In this document: positions 15,967 through 27,900 of the stretch, piece by piece
How the letters are laid out: each line of letters starts with the position of its first letter
Position numbering within the stretch: position 1 is the stretch's first letter
DNA from: Yponomeuta sedellus
Lineage: Eukaryota > Arthropoda > Insecta > Lepidoptera > Yponomeutidae
Length of the DNA: 64,000 nt
NCBI GenBank assembly: GCA_934045075.1
Contig: OW203731.1
Coordinates: 11,199,198-11,263,197 of the forward strand
Direction: 5' to 3'
Notes under the pieces: model-generated
Seen by the model: only the letters and a program-made list of their open reading frames with translations
Told to the model about the DNA's origin: nothing
Database searches by the model: none
Translations under genes and position numbers: made by a program

Positions 15967-18900
15967 ATGAACGAGACTCTTGGGCGAGGGTACGCTCGCA
16001 TTGAGGCAATCCGCGCCGCTCGCGGCGAGCCGCTAGCCGCCATGGCAGACCCGGGGCCTCCGCCCGACCGGTACAACTCCGTCTACCTGACACTCTTCGT
16101 AGCTGGGGCTGCCTTCTTGCTGCCTTTTAACAGGTAAACTATAAAAGAATGCTGGCCTTTTATAACTATCCAAAAATATGATTCTTACAGGGTCTAATGC
16201 TACTCATATCTACACTATATGTAGATAAGTAAATTGGCTCAGGCACTGTAGTGACTGGGATATGTTTTTAGATGGAGTAGGTTCCTACTGCAAACGTGGC
16301 CGACGCATGCGGAGATGGCGGGACCATCTCACGGCCTTTTTGACAGGCTGGCAGGAGGTGGTCATGAACAGGAAGGAGTGGAAAGCGAAAGGGGAGGCCT
16401 TTGCTCAGCAGTGGGACACAATCGAGGCCACATAAAAAAAGGTTCTACTCAGCCTAATCAGATTGCTCTACTAAATGCGACCGAAACTTTAAGACGAAGT
16501 TTTCAATAACTAGACCTAAATTATACTTTAAAATCTGGTGTGTTATGTTGTCCATTCGTTCCATGTGCTTTATGGAGCGACCGGAGATGGTTTCGCTTTA
16601 TTGCGATTAGCAGGACTACCTAGTTACACCAATTGAACAGGTTAGTAGGTATCTACAGAATTGCCGGGTGTTCTGAGATCAATTTGTCGGAAATGCTACA
16701 AATTATTGAAATTATTATGTCTTGGTTTATGCATGCAATGAGCAAGGGGCCCTCCTGAAAATCGGGTCCCAACACGCACTGAGGCGCCAGCTGCCTCGAT
16801 ATTAGGTCGTTGCGCAACAGATTCTTCGCTCTTAGCGTCGTTAATTCACCAAAACAATTAGGGGCCTAGCGCTCTGCATTGATTGTACTCTATTTCTTAA
16901 CATCTGCCATTTGGCAGATGCTACGATCGAAATAGTGCAGGTGCTTGATTTTCATTGATCCCAACCTCAGATCATAGAAAGAAGATCCCAACACATTTCC
17001 GTCGTCACTTTTCAGTTTCATAATGGCAGTGGACTACTTCCAGCATCATTACCCCAACACGACGATAATGTTCGACATGTCAACGGTGTACATAGCCTCC
17101 GCGTGCGTCGCTGTCGTCGCCAACAATCTGCTTTTGGACCTTTTCACCTACAACACTAGGATCACTTTTGGTGAGCTTCTCCAAAGCTATCTCTAAACAT
17201 GTTTTTTCCTCGTTAGAGATAGATAGCTGGGTAATTCAATGGATGCTCTCTGTGGAATATGAAAACTCGCCTGCAGCTTGGCGCTGGAGGTAATTTAGTT
17301 AGGGGCTTAGATCAAACCTCGGAGGAGGTAACCTAATAATTCCCTCCAGAATCAAACCGAAAGGTTTAAAATACTTTAGTTAGTTACCTAATCTTTTGAC
17401 GTAAAACTGGTTCTATAAAACCTCGTGATCGTCATTGACGTAGGTACCTACATTAGATTGGGCTTGTGCGACTCACAATTAGTAAGTATTTTACGGATAC
17501 TTTTTATTTAAATTATCATACCACATTATACATTACATAAAGTCGCATATGTATCAAATACCTTTTATTGGGTCTTACTCGAACGATCTCGTGGGCAGAG
17601 CTAGAAATAAAATGTTCTTAGCCTTCATCGGTACTTTGGTAAAACGCCTACCAAAAAGGAATTAGCTTTTATAAAGCAAACTTATACGCAGCAAATTGTT
17701 TGTTACCAAATTAAATTTATTCCTACCAAATTGCGTTTCAAAAAATGTCTACTGTAACCAAATTACGTTTACAGTAAAGTAACATTTTTTTTATTTTATT
17801 ACGTGCCTTAGGTACTTGGTTGACAAAGGTTCGCAAACATTATTTTTGGAAAACTGACTGCGGCGAAGCCAAAAAGGAGGGTTATGTGTTCAGCTCGTTT
17901 TTGTGTATGTAGGTATGTCCGATTCTATGTTCCCTCATAACTCCATAACCAATCAGGTTTTGACAAATAATATCTCAATCGATTCGTCGTGTGCGAGTGT
18001 CATGGCCAAGCAACATAAACCCCACATAAAAATAAAAAAGGTAAACTGCAAAATATTATGCAGACGAGACCCAAATTCAACAATGTAACTCATTCCGAGG
18101 TATCAAGTTTGATCCCACCTGCTTAATAAGTGCTCAGAAGTTGAGTTGTAGGTTATTTTTTATTCCAATTTTTTTTTCGGAAGCTTATACGTGAGCACCT
18201 ACGCTCTGACGTTACTTTAAATAAATACATCGTATTTATTATATTATTTTTAATGCACTAACCCGTGCTAAGGACAATTTCAAAAACCTATTTAGAGGCT
18301 AAAAGTTCCACCGGAACTCGAACTCGCGACCTCTGGCTAACCGTGGCAGCGCTCTCCCAACTGAGGTAATGGGCGACTTACGGCATCAGTGAAATTTCGA
18401 ACCTCTTTACAATACTCTCTGTATTTCGTACAGGCAGCAACATCTGGCTGAAGTAATTTGCATTACTGGCGGTAAGTCGCCCATTAGCTCTGTTGGAAGA
18501 GCGCTGGCACGGTTAGCCAGAGGTCGCGGGTTCGAGTCCCGGCATGGGTGGAATTTTAGACTCTAAATAGATTTTCTAACATTTTATTTATTTAAAGTTA
18601 ATTATTTGGCTCTTAGTATGAGGGTCGAAAAAATATCTTGGCGGGGCTTAAATGACGATACTTTCCCTTATATAACTCCACTGTAGTATCAAACAGTATC
18701 TCTCCTATACCAGGCATCCTAGTCTCGCTAGCGACGATGCTGTTCGTGGCGGTGTGCAACATAGGCTGGGACGGGTTCTCGACACGCGTCTCCTACACCA
18801 TCAACCTGGTCGCCATCAGCGTGGTGGCCTTCGGTTGCACCGTGCAGCAGGCGTCCTACTACGGGTTTACGGGCAGCCTGCCGCCGCGGTACACTCAAGC

Positions 18901-21900
18901 TGTCATGGCTGGCGAGAGTAAGTCGTCTTGCAACATAACTCGGTGCACTCGCCAATTGAATGTAGATAGATAGAGAACACTTTATTGTACATAAACATGG
19001 AAATTACACAGATATTTTTTAACCTAAGAGTACAAACGGCAGCCTTATCACTAAAAGTGAATGTATAACTTCAGAGGTCGGGACCTCTCCTTAAGTTTTT
19101 AGTCGGTAAGTTTGCTCCCGCATGCTAAGGTCGTACATTTAATGGACTCGTTTAGGCCTTGTTTTCAACTTCAGTCTGCTCGCCATCAGCGTGATGTCCT
19201 AATACGGTTTTACGGGCAACCTAACACCACGGTACACTCAAGCTGTCATGGTTGGCGAGAATAAGTCAATATGCTACATGACTCGGTGCGCTCGTCCATT
19301 GAGTGAACTTCGGCGGACGTTTAGTTTCTAGCAGGTAAATTTGGTCCCGCGTGGTGAGGTCGTACACTCAATGGACTCGTTTAGGGCTTGTTTACGACTT
19401 CAGCCTGCTCGCCATCATCGTGATGTCCTACTGCGGTTTTATGGGCAGCCTAACAATACGGTACACTCAAGCTGTCATGGCTGGCGATAGTAAGTGGGCA
19501 ACATTTACATAAATGAGTCCATTCAGTGGAAAACTTCAGCGGGCCGAACTTATCGTTTACTTTTTGGTGGTTAAGTTGGGTCCATTCTGCTGAAGTTATC
19601 GATATCAACCCTTGTATGTCCCCACTGCTGGGGCACGGGTCTCTTCCTGCATCGCAGGAAGGTTAGGCCATACTCCACCACGGGGGCCAAGTCCGGGTTG
19701 GTGGAGGATTGGCGGGCCTTACTGTCAGAAGTTATCAAGCCGCCCATAAGGCCTCTGACATGACTTAACGACTGCCATTATATGATAGCAGGCACCAACG
19801 GCTTAACGTGCCTTGCGAAGCACGGAAGCGCTCGGAAAAATGCCACTAGCGATAGTCACGGGACGCTCACCCATCCTGTACCTGACCGCGCCTGTTATTG
19901 CTTAACCAAGTGATTGATTCCAATCACTCGGTTCGCCTAGGCCACGAGCGCTGAAGTTATACATACACTATTTGATTAGAAGCTTTTTTGTAGATTTTTG
20001 CAACCAATATTACAGCTGACGTCGGCCATTGCGGTTTATTCGTACCTTCGTATAGCCGCAGTGACTCTCACGACGTGAATTCTATCGACAAATGACTTGT
20101 CCAAATGACTGGAAAACATTGGACGAGACTAGCTAATGACGAGATGAGTTGCCGTAAAAATGGAAAGACCTTAGCCCGCCTATTGTACAATATTCACTAG
20201 GTGCAATATTCTTTCTGTTGCATTAACCCGTGCTGAGGATAATTTTTTAAAACCTATTTAGAGGCCAAAAAATTCCGCCCATGCCGGGACTCGAACCCGC
20301 GACCTCTGGCTAACGGTACGGTACGGTACGGTTAGCCAGAGGTCGCGAGTTCGAGTCCCGACCCAGAGCAACAAAAATAATATAATCATGTGGGTACAGC
20401 GATATCATTCCGATGTAAAACCTAACTGCAAAGTAGATACTCGGGGCTGCAAGTGATGCAAATTACTTCATCCAGATGTGTCGCTTCCTGTAAATAATAC
20501 AAAGAATATTGTAAAATGGTTGGAAAGGATGATGGGCACAAATGTATGGAACCTGGTCCTGGCACCAATCGGAATGAGTAATACGTCGTTGGAAAGGTAT
20601 TTTTTTGTAGAATAAGAATAATCGAAGCGCTAGTCCCGATTTTCTGTCCAATTTGAGTAATCATACGTTAAAAGTTTTTTTTTATTTAATTTTTTTTTCT
20701 GTTGTTTTAATTCTTTTTGATATTTTTTCGACATTGTATATCGATTTTAATTACAAATGATCAGCATTGATTATTATATTATCATTGTTTGTTTATTATC
20801 GAAGTAAATAAAACAAGTTCAGAGTAAGTTTTATCGTTTAATGTGTTTCATCCATGATAATGTTATTTAAAAATAGTGCTGGTTCAGTAAAGCCTTCATG
20901 TCTAGCATATCCTAAATACCACACAATAGATATAATATGCGCACAGGAACCTATCGTGCGGCGTCCTGTCAAACATGTGCAATAATGTTGTAATATGTTT
21001 CTACTATTTCTGTCTAATAATATATAGCAAAAATATTGTTTTGATCGTACATGTCGGGACTGTATGCGTGCACGCAACAGCCACGCATCTTCGTGGATCC
21101 CATATTCATGGATATCCTCCAAAGCAGCTTCTCTATAAGTTTCTATAAGATATAAGCCGTTGTTGAGGTGCTCGCTGCAATATGATTTTGCCAGTTTTAA
21201 CTGATATGTCCCCAATGACAGCAAAATCACGTCCTGTTCCCTCAATCGTGGAAAGTCTTGAATGTCATTTGCTTCCAATCTCTGGAAATTGGCTCTTCTG
21301 TTGTTTAATCTTTTTGCTTCTACATAATCATATAACACGTTTGGGGTTTGCCTTCTTTCAACAATTTTTTGTAAAAAAGCTTCTGCGTGTTGGCTATCGA
21401 CAATAGGCCTGTGGAAGTGATTTGTAATTGCTGCTGCAATCATAAAATCCCCGAACATATTAGGCATTGTGTTATTAAAATATTTTTGGCGCAACAGCTT
21501 GAAATCACTTTTGAAACGCCCGTTAACCACTTCCACTACCCATCGGCACATTGTCACCAGCCGGGAATCATTTGCTTGAGAAGTCGTGAGCTGCGACTCT
21601 TCCCGGTTCTTCGTCGGGGGGACGTGAAATTCGTAGCCACATGCTTCTATATGCTGCAGACTATCCCTGAACCCGCGGTCCAAAATAAATACGTCATTCG
21701 GCTGAAGCAATATATGAAGGGGATTTTCCTCGTCAGTCATTAAGTCGCTCATTATCTGCGCATCAGTTTTTGTTGCAGCGTATGGTCCTTTAACATCTAT
21801 AATGTATCCGTCAGTGGTTACGATCAAAAATGGTTTCAACAAGTTTTGGAACTTGTGTAAACTGTAGGATTGCCTCTGAAACAAAAAGTTTGAACTCTTG

Positions 21901-24900
21901 TATATATAAATATACGTACCATCGCAAATAATAATGGCTTTATTGTTGTCTTCATTTCCATACAGTGCTTTTGGAATCCTCAAGTTTCTCTCCAATATAT
22001 CTTCTCTATTCATGTGATCCACTCCCAAGTGTCGCACAACGTAGTCAGTGCTAAGACACTCTCGTGCGATGGCCAACTGGCGTTCGAGTTTTCTCCGAGA
22101 CATGTTAAACAACGTCGCAAGTCTCGCGTTGGGTTCTCCTGTGCGTAGTTTCGTTAGTAAAATGCCCAAAGTGGTTCTGGGATCTGCACTTCTATTTCTT
22201 AATAATGGATTTTGCTCTAAGATGGCATTAAATTCATCATTAGTACGTCCAGTCCAAAAGTGCATTTCTTCTTCATTCATGCCTCGGTCGCTAAAACGTA
22301 ATCTGGGTGAGTTTAAGGCATTTCGCATTAGGTCACAAACATCCCTGAAGTGGGCAGCCGTAAAGTCATGGGAAATGTTGCAATGTTGGGGCAAATCATC
22401 CCAATCATTCCCATTAAGGTGATCGTGACATACTCTGGCACTGTCGGGGATATACAATTTATGTTGAGAAAATACGTGGATTTTAACAACATTTGGAATT
22501 CGATGGCGGGTTTCATTAGCGCAGCCATGAAAGATACAATGCGTCGCGGTATTAGGTGCTCTCATATATTCAGGAATATGAAGCATTTCTTCTAATTGCG
22601 GTTGTAGTTGTTCTTGCGGTTGTAGTTGTTCTTGCGGTTCTGCTTGTTCTTGCGGCTCCGGCTCGGGTTGAGGGTTTGCATGACCTCTAGTCGCATTTTC
22701 GGCTCTTTGCCAGCATCGGTAACATACTCTTCGGGTGTTGTCAAACACGACCTGAAAATGATATATGAAAATGTAAGGAAAAGAAAAACAACTTTGGTTT
22801 CCGAAAAATACCTAACAAAATAACGCATTGGGGGTCATTTGTGGGAGGGATTTGTTTTTCTGTCAGAAGGTGTGCGAATCGTCAAATATATGCCACAGAT
22901 TCACAGATTTCTCAGAGATCTGGTTGCGGTTTTCTGTAGTTGTGTGTACGAAAACAAGGCATACACACAACCACACAAAACCGCAACCACAGTAATTGGT
23001 TGTGGTTTTGTGTAGGCCTTGTTTTGGTGGTAAATACATCGTGGAAGACGTAAAAGTGAAAAAGGAATCACTTGAATGTTCTTTAAGCGACCAGAATCAC
23101 TTATCAATCGGTTTTCACTTTTACGTCTTCGTTACCTCATTTACTACTAGAATAGATCTGGGATGCAGTTGCACATGATTTCAATTGGTTTCCTTTTATA
23201 TCGAAGGTTCAGTGAGGATCGAGTGGAAAAAAAAAGTGCAATAGGTACAAACCTCCAGAGCAGCGTTTTCTCGTATAAATGTTACTAGCTCCACGTGTGT
23301 TCTTGTCAAGGCTTCCGACAGAACGCGTACTTGATATCTGCCTCGGTATAGCCCTCTTCGGCACATTACACAGTTACGGTAACGTTCCATTGCAACGAAA
23401 CAATCCAATCGTTAAGCACCCAAGTCCAATATAAAGCCACGGTCAACAAATAAAACGGGTAACATTGTCCAAAATGATGCCAAGGTCAAAGTCGATGTGA
23501 ACAATGAGGAGCGTAATAACGTAGCACTTAACACAATATCAGCAAACGACTGACTACCTGCGCAAGCGGCCAAGCGTTCCTCACCCTAACATACCTGCCC
23601 CCGCGCCGTGTCCCGGAGCGCGAGAGGGGTCAAAACCGAATTCCAGCGTTACCCGTGACCGTGAGTGGGAGAGAGAGCGCAATGTCGCTGTCTCGCTCTA
23701 ATGTTTTATGACAGAGTATGCATAGATGTGATTTTCGTAAAAATCATGAGCATCGGTTGAGTTAAACCAGAGATATGAATTTTTCTAATTTCTATTTAGA
23801 GCAAAAAATGGTACTTTCCGACGAGCATATTTCAAAATGGACAATTCATACGGATTCGTCTTCATAGAATTTATTTTTTCACTTGAAAAGAGCTATCCAA
23901 CGACATATGACTCATCTTGATTGGACATAAGGACCAAAACGCCCATCATCCTTTCGCCGATGCTGCCACTTGCCCATCAGCTCAGTTGGGAGAGCACTGG
24001 TACGGTTAGCCAGAGGTCGCGGGTTCGAATCCCGGCATGGGCGGAATTTTTAGCCTCTAAATAGGTTTCAAAGTTGGTGCAATATATTTTTTTAATAATA
24101 AGCCCTACAGTGGGACCGGTTTATTGTTTGATAGATGGAATTATTCCGCTTCAGATGTAAGTTTCTGAAGTTCATGAAACTGGATCCGTAATTATATTTT
24201 AGAAACACATACGCAATACGTTACCTTCATTGTATAGTGAAAGCTTAATTTTCAATGTTCCAGGTGCAGCTGGCTTTTGGGTGTCGCTCGACCGCATAGT
24301 GACAAAGTACAGCTTCCCGCAACCTCGTCGCAGCACATTCATGTTCTTCGTATTCTCCATACTGATACTTCTGGGCCACTCGATGCTGCACCACGTAATG
24401 ATGCGCCACCCTTTAGTACAGCATTACTTGAGACTCACCACCGAGTCGCGTCACAGACGTCGCATTCAATTGCATTTAAATCCGAACGAAGATGCCACCT
24501 TGGTAAGGATTTATGACCAGGTAATTCAACGGCTGTTTTAACTAGCCTTAATTATTAGTTTGCTGTTGTTGCTTATGCTTTATTAGATAGGTGTATATTG
24601 GAAACCAAATAGGTATATTCCCGAACATCCATGCTCATCCTCACGTGCAACTTTTACTATGTATTTAGTATACCTACGTTTTGTCGTCGCTGAGGAACCG
24701 TGGCTTGGACTACCGCTCCGGGGCATATTTGATGCAAAGGATCTCCCTAGCAGTGCAGCGCGGTAATGCTGCCAGCTTTGAGGGAACCTTTGGGTCCAAT
24801 ATGTCTCGAGGCGGTTTGATTGACTAACTATATTCTGTGTGTAATTTTGTAATTTGTTTAAATGACAATTTTGTTTTTTAATTGATATGATTTTATGTGA

Positions 24901-27900
24901 TATGACGATAGGTACTGTTATTAGTTTAAGTTATTCTTTTGAGTGCATGTGATATTTTTCAATAAAACTTAGGATTATTTAGGTCATGTTTATAATGTTA
25001 TATTTAGAAGTTATCCCCAAAGGGAGGGGTTGTTGATGTTCGGGAACATAATTTGGTCTGTATACACCTGTATTCATTGCTACTTGACCGTAAGCAGAAA
25101 TTATATCCAAATCCTAAACAAATTACATTTAATTGTTTTAACAACAAATTGCTTATGCGGATTAGCTTATGAGTAGTGGAATTTATACCTACCTACATTG
25201 AACTAATAACTGGGCCATCTGTACTGGGAGTATATTGTTCTATTTTAGATGGAGAGTGAAGGGCAGGAAGGCAACTACGGTGTTCTGAAACTGCAAAGCC
25301 CTGCATTGTCTTCTGGCCAAGGTAATGTCAAAACATGTTTGTATCAGTATTAGTATAAAAAAGATGAACAGTACTTTACGATTACGGCGCAGCTTATTGT
25401 ACTTAATAAAAAAGAAGCAAAACTGCTGATCCTAGCACAGCAATATTTATAAATCAGGGGCATTTAGTTATTATGTAAGGATCCATTGAGCTGATACTTT
25501 TTACATTTGTACTAATGGCCTCAGTCTGGGTGTATATTCAAGTTTATGATGTCCTGGCCTAATTACGATAGTACAGAGTATCCTAACTTCATTCATTTAA
25601 TTTATTACAAAACCATAGATAATTCATTCTCAACAAGTAATGAGGGCCGTATAATTTGTTACCGGCACAACTAATTGTGTTGTATGGAAGCTATTATGAC
25701 TATTATAGAAGTTGGTTTTCCCCAGGCGAAGCGGAAAGCAAGACTTTCTCGTTCGCCAACCCGGTGTACTCGCCGACTTCGAGCGCCCCGCTGGCGGCGG
25801 CGGCGGCCGAGCCCTCGCCCCCCGCGCCGCGCACCCCCCGCGCCTCCTACAAGGTCGAAGACATCGTATTCGAGTCGCCAGAGAGGCCTACCTCGTGGAG
25901 GGCATTCAAGCGTAAGACAATCAATGAACCAACGTATTTTTGTATATAGTAACGCCTTAGAACGCGAGCAACGAAACGAACAGTAGGTACGTGTAGTGTG
26001 TACGGTTATAATGCAACTTTGCTCTGACATATATTGCAGGCGTATTTCACATTTCTGTTTGGATGAAAAAGATTTATAGCCTTTAATCGTAACCAAATCC
26101 ATTTAGGGTCGGTTTCTGAATTTATTGAGAATTTCACTGCTTAAGTAACGTGTCACGCTCTTTTCTGAGAAATTCGAAGAGACAGCATTACAGTTAGGTA
26201 ACTGTTTACTTAGAGAAATACTCAATTCAGAAACTGGCTCTTTGTCTTCTAAATCCTGCTTCCAGATCACCTGGGGTATGTATCTATGTATAGTTATATA
26301 TTTAACGGGTTTAATCGCCATTATTTATTAGGTAAAACTATGTATGAGTATCGCGAATCGAAATAAGAAGAACTACTATGTAGGTATTTGATAAATACCT
26401 TATTGATCGGCAAATTTTCTCTAATCATATTATGCCAACATGTTTTAAATGCTCATAATGTTATGTTTAATTTTAGGTGGCGTAGCAGCCCGCTGGATGG
26501 TGGCCCGAGCCATTTATCCGTACATGGTGTCAATAGGGCTGGTGTACTTCACGACACTAAGCCTGTATCCCGGCATCGCTTCCGAGATCCCGTCCTGCCG
26601 ACTGGGCTCATGGATGCCGATCATACTGATGTCTGCGTTCAACTTGTTCGATTTTATCGGAAAGGTTAGTCCCCGCAAAGCGATATCGAATTCTTGGAAC
26701 TTATCTAACTATAGATTGGTGAATCTAATGGAGAAAAAATGTATGGAAATAAAAACATGACTGCTAAAAGGTCATCAACAATGTCTCGATAAATCTATTG
26801 CTTTTTTAATCGTAGTTGCTGTTTTAATCGTAGCAAGCAGGTCTCGTTCGAATTTACATACTAAATAAGCTTATGAGTTCTTAGCAGTCGCCTTTTTTAT
26901 GAGTATTATGATTAAGTATGTTTTTTTATCCTTATTTCGCGGCATCAACACCCTTCAATCGACACTAAAGTTTTTACTTGTTATTCATAGTCTAGCCTAA
27001 AGCATTTAGCAACACATGCATAGATTTAAGCTATGAACACACCATATTTCAAAACAACGAACGCTTATAAACGGACGACGCCGTTTGTAAAACGCGGAAT
27101 AATACAAATTGCCTGCGACATATCTACCGGTCGGTGTAGTAAAAGAGGTACTCGGCAAACCTGCGCGCGAGCAGTAGGTTAGGTACCTACCTCTTCTCTT
27201 GAAAGTCGGTAAGCTGCCATTGACTGAACACGAGTGAAGCGCATGTTGTTTGATAAAGTCGATAAACCGAATTTTTATGAAGCAGGTCTACTATACCTAA
27301 CTGGTGGAGAACGGGGTGAGAAAGTTACTGGCGCCATCCAGATATAAGTTTGGATGTTGTGTCGGTGTTTGTGACTCGTAAGCTTTAGTAATATTTTATC
27401 GATGCTCGTAAGATATCGCTGTGTGCTGTCGTCGGTAATGTTATGTGTGAGACATCAGCCGAACAGCCCCTCTATTCCGTAATATTCCACTCTATCAAGT
27501 TAAGCATTTAGACGACTTCTAAGTGTTAAATAGGGTTGTTGAGGAACTTGTTATGAGGAAGAGGAATTTTTAAAAACGAATTTTGAGGAATAGGATGAGG
27601 ATGAGGACGAGGATGCGGAAGAGGAAGAGAAGAACAAATAACAAATTGGTTTGCAAATCAACTTCCACTTTTAATTTTATTTAACATAAAAGTATAACAT
27701 TGAAGTGTAGGTAATAATCACAACAAACTATAGGCAAGTTATATTTTATAAATATAGGCTTAGCCGCTGTCTCTGGAAGTACCAAACCAACTTCCCCTGT
27801 AATTATTTTGAACATTACAGTCGAAAATATAGTTTTAATAATCAAAATTAATTATACGTAGGTAAGTTGCATTTTATGAATATAAGCTTAGCCGCTGTCT

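Larger units (their letters stand above)
20526..23954 (-). mobile_element. Harbinger/ISL2EU-like DNA transposon nested in a SINE
   Basis: Inverted ends share aaaggatgatgggc perfectly. After a spacer, about 40 bp of imperfect match follows (left gagtaatacgtcgttgga, right complement gagtcatatgtcgttgga). Inside is a two-exon transposase on the minus strand. Both flanks together rebuild one SINE, which locates the insertion within gaaa|tttc of that SINE, but I see no clear target duplication. Superfamily rests on the transposase. Confidence 0.75.

Noticed and set aside
25671..26102. 143-codon minus-strand Arg/Gly-rich frame
   Set aside because: It is antisense to GC-rich ENT exon 6, which explains the open frame.
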